From an uncultured Enterobacterales bacterium (lineage in GTDB: Bacteria > Pseudomonadota > Gammaproteobacteria > Enterobacterales > Enterobacteriaceae): a DNA stretch of 64,000 bases. Location of the stretch: the NCBI GenBank assembly GCA_946478305.1, contig CAMLBO010000003.1:1-64000 (forward strand), read 5' to 3'. The number at the start of each line of letters is the position of its first letter. The stretch's first letter is position 1. Positions 42,556-52,154 of the stretch are shown in pieces. The notes under the pieces were generated by a model. That model did not search any database, was not told where the DNA came from, and saw only the letters and a list, made by a program, of their open reading frames with translations. Position numbers and translations under genes: made by a program.

Positions 42556-43728
42556 ATGCGCCCTATCATTCATGTTGGTCATCTAAACAAGATTGCCATG
42601 GCAATCCTGATCGCCCTGTCTCTGGCTGCCTGTAGTGGTAGCGGTGGCGGGGGTTCATCTCAGTCTGCAAAAACCTCAACGACCGGTTCAGCAACGACCG
42701 GTAACGGAACGGCGTCTGGAAGTGACGGAACAACAACGGCTGGAAACGGAACGTCAACCACAGGAACAGGCTCAGGGACGGGAACAACTACCACAGGTGA
42801 TGGCACCACCACCGCAGGTAATGGTACCGGGACAGGTACGGGAACTGGCACTGGGACGGGAACCGGCAGCGGCAGCGGAACAACATCCACCACGCTGGCT
42901 ACCGGCACCATCCTGAGTAATGCGGGCGGCGCAGTCAGTGGCCTGGGTACGCAAGTCAGCAGCATCGCCAGTCAGACTCCAATCAGCAATATCCCGGTTG
43001 TTGGTAATGGCACCGTCAGCATTATCGATAGCACCGGTAAAGCTGTCACCGACGTGGGCAACGGCGTGCAAAATGGCGTCGGCCAGCTCGGGACCAACCC
43101 TAACGCAATCGGTACCACCGTTGCCGGTGTACCAAAAGCCGTGGCTGACTTGGGTACAGGAGTATCAGGTCTGGGCACTTCACTGACCACCAATACAGCG
43201 GGAACGCCGCTCGGGGGTGTGACGGGAGCAACCGGTGGACTGGTGAATAACGTCGGTACACTGGTCACCAACACCGGTAACGGCTTGGCACAAAACGTCC
43301 AGAGCGGCGCACTTTCCGGTGTAACAACGTCAGCAACAGGTATCGTCACGCCAGTTGTCGCTCAGGTACAAACGACGACCCAGACTCTGGGAGGCACAAC
43401 CGGACTCGGCGCACCAGTTAACGGCTTGCTCAATCAGGTAGGTACCACGGTGAGCTCGGCGGGTACACAGCTGACCAGCAGCACGCCGGCACTTGCGGGC
43501 CTGGGTACGGCAGTTACGGATACCGGGCAGGCAGTGTCTAAAACAGGCACGATTCTGGTTCCGGCCAGCAGCACAAGCACTACCTCGGCCAATAACTCAG
43601 GCGGCATATCCGCCGGTGCTGGCGCGTCAGCAACACCGGCCGGCGGTCTGGTTGCCGGCCTGCAAACTACCGTCGGAGGCCTGACCACCGGGCTGGGAGC
43701 TGGCCTGAACGTTCATAAAACCCAATAA
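42556..43728 (+). CDS. Low-complexity Gly/Thr/Val-rich lipoprotein, putative partner of the adjacent TpsB transporter
   Basis: 390 residues, function unknown. The lipoprotein signal ends in LSLAAC with the acylated Cys at 26; Ser at +2 favours outer-membrane sorting. Residues 27-115 are nearly pure Gly, Ser, Thr and Asn. Residues 116-355 are degenerate repeats of the type GLGTxV, VGN and NxVGxLxTN. A second Ser/Thr/Ala tract and a GLTTGLGAGLN tail follow. The protein contains no Phe, Tyr, Trp or Glu. No TPS secretion domain or haemagglutinin beta-helix motif (NxxG, ANPNL) is seen. GGAGGG lies eight bases before the chosen ATG. It resembles proteins often auto-labelled collagen-like, but there is no strict Gly-X-Y. 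Confidence 0.8.
   Translation: MRPIIHVGHLNKIAMAILIALSLAACSGSGGGGSSQSAKTSTTGSATTGNGTASGSDGTTTAGNGTSTTGTGSGTGTTTTGDGTTTAGNGTGTGTGTGTGTGTGSGSGTTSTTLATGTILSNAGGAVSGLGTQVSSIASQTPISNIPVVGNGTVSIIDSTGKAVTDVGNGVQNGVGQLGTNPNAIGTTVAGVPKAVADLGTGVSGLGTSLTTNTAGTPLGGVTGATGGLVNNVGTLVTNTGNGLAQNVQSGALSGVTTSATGIVTPVVAQVQTTTQTLGGTTGLGAPVNGLLNQVGTTVSSAGTQLTSSTPALAGLGTAVTDTGQAVSKTGTILVPASSTSTTSANNSGGISAGAGASATPAGGLVAGLQTTVGGLTTGLGAGLNVHKTQ
42825..42882 (+). repeat. Degenerate GGNACN hexamer tract coding for Gly-Thr
   Basis: About ten tandem six-base units (variants of GGTACC, GGGACA, GGAACT) encode the GTGTGTGT run and GSGSG of the lipoprotein. Codon variation has broken perfect identity, which limits slippage but shows past expansion. 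Confidence 0.75.
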
Positions 43729-43744
43729 CACGTCGTAACAAAAA

Positions 43745-43777
43745 GGCCCGCACACCCGACATCACAGGGAGCGGGCC
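43745..43777. other. Hairpin between lipoprotein and TpsB genes
   Basis: GGCCCGC (43745-43751) and GCGGGCC (43771-43777) form a 7-bp stem. On the plus strand no T-run follows, so full termination is doubtful; partial attenuation or mRNA stabilisation is possible. Confidence 0.5.
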
Positions 43778-43825
43778 GATATTTCCAGAGTTCCAACTTT
43801 TGCCTGTGCACCCAAAGGAATATTT

Positions 43826-45538
43826 ATGAGAATAAAATCCTGCATAGTGGCTTTATTGGGTTCTGCCATTGGTTACAGTTCGGCAGATATGTTCCCAACG
43901 TTGATTGACCCGAATAACCCAGCCAAACTGGCACAACCCATTTCTCAACCACCACCAAAATCACAAAAAATTGAATTGCCCGTGCCCAAAACGTCCCCCG
44001 GTCTCACTCCCCAAACGCTGATTGACGTCAAACATATTCAGTTTGTGGGCGGAACAGAATATCCGCTGGATTCTCTGGCCGCGCCTTTCACCGCCTACGT
44101 GGGTAAAAAAGTTCCTTTATCACAGTTACTGGCGGCAACCGATTCCATCACCCAGCGCTATCACAAAGACGGTTTTGTTCTCTCCTATGCCTACCTCCCT
44201 GCCGATAATTTCCAGGATGGCGTGGTAAAAGTGGGACTGGTAGAGGGGTATATTTCGGGTACACAGATCCACAGTGACAATCAACAAGTGGGACGCTGGC
44301 TGAGCAAATTGTCACAACACATCATGGCTGAAAAACCGCTGACGCAGGCTACCTTCGAACGTTACACAATACTGATGAACCGCACGCCGGATACCAAAGT
44401 TACCGCCTCCGCCAACAATCCCAATAATATTTACGGCGCCACGACGCTAAATGTCGATGCATTACGACCACGCAATTGGAACGTGCAGACCGCCGTGGAT
44501 ACGCGCAGAGGCGACAGTTCGGCCATTGTTAATGCCACGCTGAGCGGCCTTAGTACCTACGGCGAGCAATTAGGAATTGCCACCCTGATCCCTCTTGAGA
44601 GCGATACGCGTAAAACCTATGCCGGTCTGAACTATCAACAATATCTTGGTGACGACGGCCTGCTGATGCAGCTTAAAGGCAGCTATTACCAGCAGAAGGA
44701 CAAAGACTATAACCAGATTCTGGCGCTGCCTGGCGGGATAGACGTCGGTGCTAAAAATACTCAAACCCAGTACAACGGGGGCGTGGTATTCAGCTATCCG
44801 CTAGAATTAACCCGTAAAAAACAGTGGACGCTCAGCGGCGGGTTGGACTATACGGACAAAAAATATACCTACGACCTGTGGGCAACGCAGGGTCAACAAC
44901 AGGTTCAGTTACCCGACGTCAACCAACGCCTTCGCTACCCGGCAGCGGACATTACTCTGGCGGGTTATCGCGAATTTGATCAGGCCTATTGGAACGCCCG
45001 CTTCAATGTGCGTCAGGGTATCGATGGACTTGGGGCGACCAATACAACACCCAATGCCGATCTCAGTTTTACCCGCTGGAAGTTCAACGGTGACGCGGCT
45101 TATCTTTTCGACAAAAAATGGCGACTGAGTACGTCGGTAGAAGGTGACTGGTCAGATAACGATTTACCCGAACCGGAACGGGTGAACTTTGGTGCGTTGC
45201 ACTACGGGCGGGGTTACCCGGACAGCGATGCCTCAGGGGACTATGGCGTCGGCGGGCAGGTAGAAATGCGTTACATCCACACTCTGGAACAGGGGGATTG
45301 GCTTAAAACCATTCAGCCCTATACGGTAGTTGATGCCGCGCACACCGGTTTTAATCAGGCAGGTCTCCCGAAACAGACCCTTTCTTCTTATGCACTGGGT
45401 GTCATGTTTGGAGATAACCGCCACTACACTATTTCCGTTGAGGCGGCGCGACCTATTGGCGATCTGCCGGTGGATAATGACAAACGCGACTGGCGCTATA
45501 ATGCCACCTTCACCTATAACTTCAGTGCCGGTTCCTGA
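43826..45538 (+). CDS. ShlB/FhaC/HecB-type outer-membrane two-partner secretion transporter (TpsB)
   Basis: 570 residues, Omp85-superfamily TpsB. Signal peptide (cleavage near YSSA-D), then a proline-rich linker (about 30-62). At least one POTRA domain follows (about 66-143, IDVKHIQFVGG to GLVEGYISG), a second POTRA-like part (about 150-205), then a beta barrel to the C-terminus ending YNATFTYNF. The loop-6 signature appears as GRGY (about 458-461), close to the VRGY of the family. AAGGAA precedes the ATG. TpsB proteins export a large partner through the outer membrane; the only neighbour that could be cargo is the lipoprotein upstream. Confidence 0.88.
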   Translation: MRIKSCIVALLGSAIGYSSADMFPTLIDPNNPAKLAQPISQPPPKSQKIELPVPKTSPGLTPQTLIDVKHIQFVGGTEYPLDSLAAPFTAYVGKKVPLSQLLAATDSITQRYHKDGFVLSYAYLPADNFQDGVVKVGLVEGYISGTQIHSDNQQVGRWLSKLSQHIMAEKPLTQATFERYTILMNRTPDTKVTASANNPNNIYGATTLNVDALRPRNWNVQTAVDTRRGDSSAIVNATLSGLSTYGEQLGIATLIPLESDTRKTYAGLNYQQYLGDDGLLMQLKGSYYQQKDKDYNQILALPGGIDVGAKNTQTQYNGGVVFSYPLELTRKKQWTLSGGLDYTDKKYTYDLWATQGQQQVQLPDVNQRLRYPAADITLAGYREFDQAYWNARFNVRQGIDGLGATNTTPNADLSFTRWKFNGDAAYLFDKKWRLSTSVEGDWSDNDLPEPERVNFGALHYGRGYPDSDASGDYGVGGQVEMRYIHTLEQGDWLKTIQPYTVVDAAHTGFNQAGLPKQTLSSYALGVMFGDNRHYTISVEAARPIGDLPVDNDKRDWRYNATFTYNFSAGS

Positions 45539-45565
45539 TGGTAGGTTTCGTCATAATGCGGACAT

Positions 45566-45594
45566 AAAAAAACCACGCCAGGGGCGTGGTTTTC
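45566..45594. terminator. Bidirectional terminator between tpsB-type gene and trpS
   Basis: AAAACCACGCC / GGCGTGGTTTT hairpin with A-run before and T-run after, between two convergent genes. Confidence 0.88.
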
Positions 45595-45612
45595 GATACA
45601 GAAGAACATTTA

Positions 45613-46635
45613 TCAGGAAGCAGGCACGAAACCAATGGCTTCGTAGACTTTTGCCAGCGTCACCTGCGCGCGGGCGCGGGCTTTCTCAGCACCGTCACGC
45701 ATAATCTGCTGCAAGAGTGCTTCGTCATTACGAAAACGAGTGTAGCGCTCCTGCAACTCAGTCAACATGCCAGCCACCGCCTCCGCTACCGCGCCTTTCA
45801 GGTGGCCGTACATCTGGCCTTCAAACTCGGCTTCCAACTCGGCGATGGTTTTACCGTTCACGCCGGACAGGATATCCAGCAGGTTCGATACCCCAGCTTT
45901 GTTCGCGACATCATAACGTACCACTGGCGGCTCTTCGGAGTCGGTCATTGCACGTTTGATTTTCTTGGTCACAGATTTCGGATCTTCCAGCAGGCCGATA
46001 ACGTTATTACGGTTATCGTCCGACTTGGACATCTTCTTGGTCGGCTCCTGCAATGACATCACACGTGCGCCGGATTTCGGAATAAAGGGCTCAGGCACGG
46101 TGAACACGTCGCCATACAGCGCATTGAAGCGGTTAGCAATGTCGCGGCTCAGTTCAAGATGTTGCTTCTGGTCTTCACCCACCGGTACCTGATTAGTCTG
46201 GTAAAGCAGAATATCAGCCGCCATCAGCACCGGGTAGTCAAACAGACCGGCAGTGATGCTGGAATTCTCACTACTGGAATTCTCGTAACGCGCTGATTTA
46301 TCTTTGAACTGTGTCATACGGCCCAGTTCGCCGAAATAGGTGTAGCAGTTGAGCGCCCAGCTCAGTTGCGTATGCTCAGGCACGTGGGACTGCACAAAAA
46401 TGGTACTTTTTTGCGGGTCAATACCGCAAGCCAAATACAACGCCAGCGTGTCGAGGGTCGCCTTGCGCAGCTGCGCAGGATCCTGACGCACGGTGATGGC
46501 GTGCAGGTCAACGATGCAGTAAATGCATTCATAGTCATCCTGTAACTTCACCCACTGACGCAGCGCACCCATGTAGTTACCAATGGTCAGTTCACCAGAC
46601 GGTTGTGCACCACTAAATACGATGGGTTTACTCAT
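45613..46635 (-). CDS. trpS: Tryptophanyl-tRNA synthetase
   Basis: Class Ic synthetase, 340 residues (E. coli 334), charging tRNA-Trp. The HIGH-equivalent TIGN (about 17-20) and KMSKS (about 200) are present. The extra length comes mainly from a loop at about residues 117-127 that reads [11 protein letters not shown], coded by a near-perfect 15-bp tandem duplication at 46261-46290. E. coli has a shorter AENIN there. The segment lies just before [17 protein letters not shown]. It ends the dam-rpe-gph-trpS run. Confidence 0.96.
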   Translation of the reverse strand: MSKPIVFSGAQPSGELTIGNYMGALRQWVKLQDDYECIYCIVDLHAITVRQDPAQLRKATLDTLALYLACGIDPQKSTIFVQSHVPEHTQLSWALNCYTYFGELGRMTQFKDKSARYENSSSENSSITAGLFDYPVLMAADILLYQTNQVPVGEDQKQHLELSRDIANRFNALYGDVFTVPEPFIPKSGARVMSLQEPTKKMSKSDDNRNNVIGLLEDPKSVTKKIKRAMTDSEEPPVVRYDVANKAGVSNLLDILSGVNGKTIAELEAEFEGQMYGHLKGAVAEAVAGMLTELQERYTRFRNDEALLQQIMRDGAEKARARAQVTLAKVYEAIGFVPAS

Positions 46636-46661
46636 GATTATGCTTCCTGATCTTTTAAGGA

Positions 46662-47336
46662 TTACAGCCCAAAAGTGGGCAAGAGGTCGGCGAAATGTTC
46701 GAGGACGCGATCGGGCTTACTCAGCGCGATGCTTTCACCGTAGTTGTAGCCATACGTCAAACCGACACAGCGGCAACCGGCGGCCTGTGCCGCTTGAATA
46801 TCATTACGCGAATCACCGACAAAAACCAGCTCGCTGGCCCGCAGGCCAAGCTTAGCCAGCATCAGATACATCGGCGCCGGATGCGGTTTTTTCTGGGTAA
46901 CATCATCGCCGCCAATAACGACAGTAAAATACTCCGCAATATCGAGCGAATTCAGTAACGGTGCGACAAAAGGCGTGGGCTTATTAGTAATCAAACCCAT
47001 TGGCATACCCTGCGCTTTCAGCGCTGCCAAGGTCTCTTTGACCTGAGGATATAACCGGCTTCCGCTGGCAGCGGTGTCGGCATAGTAATGATCAAATCTG
47101 TCACGTACTTTCTGGCAGAACTCCGGCGACGTATCACCTTCGGCCCAGCGTACTGCGCGTTCAACCATCACATCGGCACCGTTGCCAATCCAGGTACTAA
47201 GGCGCTCAACGCCAGCAGCAGGCAGGCCGAAATCTTTAAACGCCATATCGACCGCATCAGCAAGGCCCGGTGCGCTGTCAACCAGCGTGCCATCGAGATC
47301 ACAGGCGACGCCCAGCGGTTGCATTAACTCAGTCAT
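46662..47336 (-). CDS. gph: Phosphoglycolate phosphatase
   Basis: HAD-family phosphatase, 224 residues, that removes 2-phosphoglycolate formed in repair of oxidative 3'-end DNA damage. Motif I is [10 protein letters not shown], motif II TNKPTPF, motif III KKPHP, motif [14 protein letters not shown]. It is shorter than E. coli Gph (252), which has an extra loop after the cap helix. The start ATG overlaps the rpe stop by 8 bp, so earlier in-frame starts were rejected. Confidence 0.93.
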   Translation of the reverse strand: MTELMQPLGVACDLDGTLVDSAPGLADAVDMAFKDFGLPAAGVERLSTWIGNGADVMVERAVRWAEGDTSPEFCQKVRDRFDHYYADTAASGSRLYPQVKETLAALKAQGMPMGLITNKPTPFVAPLLNSLDIAEYFTVVIGGDDVTQKKPHPAPMYLMLAKLGLRASELVFVGDSRNDIQAAQAAGCRCVGLTYGYNYGESIALSKPDRVLEHFADLLPTFGL

Positions 47337-48018
47337 GGGAAACCTTCGCCAGTTCGCTGCGCATATGATCAATGACCGTGCGGTAATCCGGTTGGTTAAA
47401 GATGGCAGAACCGGCGACAAACATATCTGCGCCTGCGGCGGCAATCTCACCGATGTTTTCCGCTTTCACGCCGCCGTCAATTTCCAGACGAATGTCATAA
47501 CCGCTGTCATCAATCAGTTTACGAACCTGACGCAGCTTATCGAGAGTACCAGGAATAAACGACTGACCGCCGAAGCCCGGGTTAACCGACATCAGCAGGA
47601 TCACATCAAGTTTATCCATCACGTAATCCAGATAGCTCAGCGACGTTGCCGGGTTAAATACCAGACCGGCTTTACAGCCGTGCTCTTTAATCAGCTGAAG
47701 GGTGCGATCAACGTGTTCAGAGGCTTCCGGATGGAAAGAGATGTAAGTAGCACCGGCAGCGGCGAAATCAGGAATCAGGCGATCGACCGGTTTGACCATC
47801 AGATGGACGTCAATCGGTGCGCTAATCCCGGCTTTTTGCAAATAATTATGCAGCGACTGGCACACCAGCGGCCCTATCGTCAGATTAGGTACGTAGTGGT
47901 TATCCATTACGTCAAAGTGTACGACGTCTCCGCCAGCTTCCAATGCTTTAGCCGTGTCCTCACCCAGACGGGCAAAGTCAGCCGATAAAATGGACGGGGC
48001 AATCAAAAACTTTTTCAT
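47329..48018 (-). CDS. rpe: Ribulose-phosphate 3-epimerase
   Basis: TIM-barrel enzyme of the pentose phosphate pathway, 229 residues, interconverting ribulose-5-P and xylulose-5-P. Motifs: [47 protein letters not shown] and [14 protein letters not shown] at 48018 gives the family N-terminus MKKFLIAPS. Between dam and gph, as in E. coli. Confidence 0.96.
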   Translation of the reverse strand: MKKFLIAPSILSADFARLGEDTAKALEAGGDVVHFDVMDNHYVPNLTIGPLVCQSLHNYLQKAGISAPIDVHLMVKPVDRLIPDFAAAGATYISFHPEASEHVDRTLQLIKEHGCKAGLVFNPATSLSYLDYVMDKLDVILLMSVNPGFGGQSFIPGTLDKLRQVRKLIDDSGYDIRLEIDGGVKAENIGEIAAAGADMFVAGSAIFNQPDYRTVIDHMRSELAKVSHD

Positions 48019-48067
48019 CCGCTTCTCCATACAAGAGGGTTACGAGCTGGCCTGCGCTGCGCGCAGA

Positions 48068-48880
48068 TCAGCGATAGAGCGCCAAAAGTTCGTTCACTTT
48101 ACTGCGTTGCGATACGTTGCTGCTGATGGTCCGACGCGCCGAAACGCGGTGCAACGTCGCCTGCGCATACCATTCCAGCGTCAACGGCGTTTCATGGTTG
48201 GAGATCAGCACAGGTACGTCATTTTCTGACGAAAGCTGATACGCAAGGCGGGCCAGATTACGCTGATCGTCCATGCTGAAACTGTTGGTATGGTATGCCG
48301 TGAAATTCGCAGTCGCCGATAATGGCGCATAGGGAGGATCACAATACACCACGGAACCGGACTCCGCTTTCAGCAGGGTTTGCTGATAATGCTCACAAAC
48401 AAAGCGTGCATTCTGCGCTTTTTCGGCAAACCAGTAGAGTTCAATCTCAGGAAAGTAAGGCTTTTTATAGCGGCCAAACGGCACATTGAACGCACCGCTG
48501 AGGTTATAACGGCACAGGCCGTTATAACAATGCCGGTTGAGATAGAGAAAAAGGACCGAGCGGCGATAGGTATCACTGCTCTGATTAAATTCCGCTCTCA
48601 ACTCATAGAACCGCTCTGACTGGTTGAATTCCGGGGAAAAATAAACGCGGGCATCACGCACAAATTCATCGGTGCGTGTTTTCACAATATCGTAGAGGTT
48701 AATCAGGTCACTGTTGATGTCGGCCAGAATGTACGATTTATAATCGGTATTCAGAAATACCGATCCCGCACCAACAAAAGGCTCTATCAGGCAATCTCCT
48801 GCTGGAAGATGACGTTTGATGTCATCAACCAGCGGATATTTGCCACCAGCCCATTTCAAAAAAGCGCGGTTTTTCTTCAT
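48068..48880 (-). CDS. dam: DNA adenine methyltransferase
   Basis: Methylates adenine N6 in GATC, used for mismatch-repair strand choice, replication initiation timing and gene regulation. 270 residues. SAM motif FLKWAGGKYPLVD (about 7-19), FVGAGSVFLN (about 35) and the catalytic DPPY in VVYCDPPYAPL (about 181). In the conserved damX-dam-rpe order. Confidence 0.97.
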   Translation of the reverse strand: MKKNRAFLKWAGGKYPLVDDIKRHLPAGDCLIEPFVGAGSVFLNTDYKSYILADINSDLINLYDIVKTRTDEFVRDARVYFSPEFNQSERFYELRAEFNQSSDTYRRSVLFLYLNRHCYNGLCRYNLSGAFNVPFGRYKKPYFPEIELYWFAEKAQNARFVCEHYQQTLLKAESGSVVYCDPPYAPLSATANFTAYHTNSFSMDDQRNLARLAYQLSSENDVPVLISNHETPLTLEWYAQATLHRVSARRTISSNVSQRSKVNELLALYR

Positions 48881-48960
48881 GCCGTCAGTTAGCTACTTAT
48901 ACAATTCACAGCCGCGGATTGTACCCTGTTTTTAGACAGCAAATCGCGTTGAGATCAGAT

Positions 48961-50010
48961 TCATTTTTTCAGGTCTTGCTGTACTGAATGTACCGGCTTA
49001 ACCCACGGTTTTTTCGCCTGTACTTCAGCAGGCAGACTGGAGATGGCGCTTTTGGCTTCTGCTGATGAAGCGTAGTTACCACTCACCAACACATACCAGG
49101 GTTTACCATCACGGGTGGTCTGATAAACCAGATAGTTTTTCAGGCCCTGCTGTTTAGCAAACGCATTCAGACTGTTGGACTGCGAAGCCCCACTCAGTTG
49201 CAGCGTAAAGTGGCTACCTGGCGCAGATTTAATTGCGCTACCTGAACCCGATGGGGCATTTACTGTGGCAACAGGTTTAGTGGTTTCTTTGGCTGAATGT
49301 GAGGCCGTGGCTGATGGCCGGGTCTGCACCGGTTTGGTGGATTCATGGGCAGTCGCGGTGGTATGCGTTTTAGCCGGTTTGGTGAGAATTGGTTTTGTAT
49401 GCGCCGTTTGCTGAGGATTACGTACAGCCGCTGGCACTTTACCTTTCGCTGCACCATCGACTGTGGCCGGTGCGGTCGGTAACGAGGTTAATGACTGCGT
49501 ACCTGCAGTGATACCATCCTGCGCGGCAGCGTTGACCTGGCCTTGCTGGGAGGAGAGTGCATCCGACATGTCTCCTGGCAGATCAACACGTTCTTTTGGC
49601 TGACCATTATCAGGCTGTGGCTGGGCATCGGTAGGCGTCGGAGAAATAGGCGGCAATCCTACATTTTGCGGTTGCTGACCATTATTCACCTGCGCAGTAT
49701 TTTCCTGCGCCTGCGCCTGCGCCTGGGCCGAAGGCTGCGGTGAGGCAGCAGCATCATTGCCTGAGCCGGCCAAATTAATGTCTTTCGGACCATTTGCGGG
49801 TTGGTTATTGGCTTCGTGCTGCGTTGGGGCTTTAAGAGCGGAACCGATACCGACGATCAGTAAAATCAGCACCAAAATACCAACACCAATCATCAGATGC
49901 TGACGCGATACCGCAAGTTTTGGTGCAGAAGAAGCCTGTTTACGCGAGCGCGGTGGACGGCGATCGCTGGTATCTGGCTTAAGATCGTCTTCCGGTGTTA
50001 AATCATCCAT
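48961..50010 (-). CDS. damX: Cell division protein DamX (SPOR domain)
   Basis: Inner-membrane septal-ring protein, 349 residues, shorter than E. coli DamX (428). A cytoplasmic N-terminus rich in charged residues is followed by one membrane segment (about 40-60, MIGVGILVLILLIVGIGSAL). A long Gln/Pro/Thr/Lys-rich periplasmic linker varies most between species. The C-terminal SPOR domain (about 265-345, FTLQLSGASQSNSLNAF to YVLVSGNYASSAEAK) binds denuded septal peptidoglycan. Between aroB and dam. Confidence 0.94.
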   Translation of the reverse strand: MDDLTPEDDLKPDTSDRRPPRSRKQASSAPKLAVSRQHLMIGVGILVLILLIVGIGSALKAPTQHEANNQPANGPKDINLAGSGNDAAASPQPSAQAQAQAQENTAQVNNGQQPQNVGLPPISPTPTDAQPQPDNGQPKERVDLPGDMSDALSSQQGQVNAAAQDGITAGTQSLTSLPTAPATVDGAAKGKVPAAVRNPQQTAHTKPILTKPAKTHTTATAHESTKPVQTRPSATASHSAKETTKPVATVNAPSGSGSAIKSAPGSHFTLQLSGASQSNSLNAFAKQQGLKNYLVYQTTRDGKPWYVLVSGNYASSAEAKSAISSLPAEVQAKKPWVKPVHSVQQDLKK

Positions 50011-50148
50011 CTAAAACCTCCAACCCGGCTAAAAGCCGTCAAATGCGGCTTTATGCGGAGCAACTATCCTGACTGATAAATATAACGCTTTGCTGGCAAA
50101 GGGTTAATCGGTAAGACAAGTCCTGTGAGATAGCCCACAAACTGCGCG

Positions 50149-51231
50149 TTACCGACAATCCTCAATCGACGCCAGCACCATTTCATGTGACACACCGGAG
50201 CGGACTTCAGACTGTCCAATCGCTTTCGGTAATACCAATCGCAACTCGCCAGCCAACACTTTTTTATCACGCATCATGTGCGGCAAATAAGCTTCGGCAG
50301 GCATTTCCAGTGGGCCAGTAACCGGCAGCCCAGCACGCAGAAGCAGATTTTTGACCCGGGCAATATCGGCCAGGCTAAATTGTCCTAAACGGTGGGCGGT
50401 GTAACAAGCCATCACCATGCCAGCTGCAACGGCTTCACCATGCAACCAGTTGCCATAACCCATTTCTGCTTCGATGGCATGTCCGTAAGTATGACCAAGA
50501 TTGAGCAAAGCGCGCATCCCGCTTTCGCGTTCATCGGCAGCTACCACCTCAGCCTTCAGCTCGCAGCAACGACGGATACAGTAGGCCAGCGCATTCATAT
50601 CCAGCGCTAACAGGGCATCCATATTGTCTTCAAGCCATACAAAGAAGTCGGCATCCAAAATAATGCCGTATTTTATGACCTCGGCCATACCGGAAGACAT
50701 CTCACGGGCTGGAAGAGTACGCAGACAATCAAGATCGACCACAACCGAAGCCGGTTGATAGAACGCGCCAATCATATTTTTGCCGAGCGGATGGTTGACG
50801 GCAGTTTTGCCACCAACGGAGGAATCGACCTGCGATAACAGCGTGGTAGGTACCTGAATAAAGCGTACCCCACGCTGATAACTGGCGGCAGCAAAGCCGG
50901 TCAGATCGCCCACCACACCGCCACCCAGGGCAATAAGCGTGGTATCACGACCATGAGGTTTTTCCAGCAACGCAGAAAAAACCTCATTAAGAACAGACAG
51001 GGATTTGTATTGTTCACCATCAGGCAGTATCACCTGATCAACACGAACGCCTGCCTGCTCCAGGACTGAGCGAACTGAGTCCAGATAGAGAGGTGCCAGA
51101 GTCTGGTTTGTTACCAGCATGACCTGATCACCCGCCTTTACAGGCATAAAAGAAGCCGGATCGTGGAACAATCCGGCAGCAATCGTAATGGGGTAGCTAC
51201 GCTCCCCTAACGTTACGGTAATCCTCTCCAT
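50149..51231 (-). CDS. aroB: 3-dehydroquinate synthase
   Basis: Second step of the shikimate pathway: DAHP to 3-dehydroquinate, NAD+ and Zn dependent, 360 residues. Motifs: [19 protein letters not shown] (about 105-123), [18 protein letters not shown] and [11 protein letters not shown] (metal His, about 264). Downstream of aroK with 57 bp between, as in E. coli. Confidence 0.97.
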   Translation of the reverse strand: MERITVTLGERSYPITIAAGLFHDPASFMPVKAGDQVMLVTNQTLAPLYLDSVRSVLEQAGVRVDQVILPDGEQYKSLSVLNEVFSALLEKPHGRDTTLIALGGGVVGDLTGFAAASYQRGVRFIQVPTTLLSQVDSSVGGKTAVNHPLGKNMIGAFYQPASVVVDLDCLRTLPAREMSSGMAEVIKYGIILDADFFVWLEDNMDALLALDMNALAYCIRRCCELKAEVVAADERESGMRALLNLGHTYGHAIEAEMGYGNWLHGEAVAAGMVMACYTAHRLGQFSLADIARVKNLLLRAGLPVTGPLEMPAEAYLPHMMRDKKVLAGELRLVLPKAIGQSEVRSGVSHEMVLASIEDCR

Positions 51232-51288
51232 TGCGCGCTCAGTGACCTTCTTAACTTACACCCTCAGGCAATAACGGAATGCCAAAAA

Positions 51289-51810
51289 TCAGTTACTTTC
51301 CAACATATTAATAATTTGGTTGGCAACGACTTTGGCGCTTTGATCGTCAGTACGGATAGTCACATCCGCAATTTCTTCATACAGCGGATTGCGTTCTTTC
51401 GCCAGTGCTTCAAGCACTTCGCGTGGAGGTGCACTCACCTGTAATAATGGACGTTTTTTGTCGCGTTGTGTACGCGCCAATTGTTTTTCGATGGTAGTTT
51501 CAAGATAGACGACAACGCCACGCGCTGACAAACGGTTACGGGTTTCACGTGATTTAACAGAACCCCCGCCGGTCGCCAGAACGATGCCTTGCTTTTCTGT
51601 GAGTTCGTTGATCACTTTTTCTTCGCGGTCGCGGAATCCGTCTTCGCCTTCTAAATCAAATACCCAGCCCACATCAGCTCCGGTGCGTCGCTCAATTTCG
51701 TGATCGGAGTCGAAAAACTCCATATTGAGTTGCTGAGCTAACTGTCGACCAATAGTGCTTTTGCCGGCACCCATAGGCCCAACCAGAAAGATATTGCGTT
51801 TCTCTGCCAT
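51289..51810 (-). CDS. aroK: Shikimate kinase I
   Basis: Phosphorylates shikimate at O3, 173 residues, same as E. coli AroK. P-loop [15 protein letters not shown] (about 11-25), shikimate-binding [13 protein letters not shown] (about 31-43) and GGG at about 80. ATG at 51810 chosen; an in-frame start 18 codons upstream would run into the leader hairpin. Confidence 0.96.
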   Translation of the reverse strand: MAEKRNIFLVGPMGAGKSTIGRQLAQQLNMEFFDSDHEIERRTGADVGWVFDLEGEDGFRDREEKVINELTEKQGIVLATGGGSVKSRETRNRLSARGVVVYLETTIEKQLARTQRDKKRPLLQVSAPPREVLEALAKERNPLYEEIADVTIRTDDQSAKVVANQIINMLESN

Positions 51811-52154
51811 GTTTTTTGGTATTACTAAGACAATTCGTTGATGATAACCCGCCCCGCCAATCAAATTAGCGGCGGGACCTAAACTGAAACCTCATGAGCG
51901 GTAGTGCGAGATCAGACAAAAATTATCTCAACACTCTTGGTAGTTTGGCAACCGAATAAATCGCATCGCGCGCCGCGGGAGGGAAACCGTACGTTTTTAT
52001 CGGCGTTTCAGCAGTCATTAAAAATCACGGTGCTCAATTCGGTAACCCTTGTAAGCTAAATCGGCCGCAGCGTCAAACTCAGAAGCCTTTCGTGACACAA
52101 AAAGTTGCATAACCTCAAGGCCATTCTGCCGTTTTAGTCACGCCAATACCCCGA
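51811..52154. promoter_or_regulatory. Gap between hofQ and aroK
   Basis: 344 bp with no gene. On the minus strand it carries the aroK leader, where CCCGCC (51848-51853) and GGCGGG (51871-51876) can form a hairpin about 40 bases upstream of the start codon. I see no clear terminator for hofQ-side transcription. The rest shows nothing I can name. Confidence 0.4.

Noticed and set aside
42660..43688. Minus-strand and shifted frames in the lipoprotein gene, Val/Pro-rich
   Set aside because: Repeats of Gly/Thr/Val codons give open frames on all strands. The plus-strand frame has the lipobox and a strong ribosome site; the others have neither.
42556..43728. Collagen-like triple-helix protein
   Set aside because: Gly is frequent but does not occur every third residue and proline is scarce, so a collagen helix is not supported.
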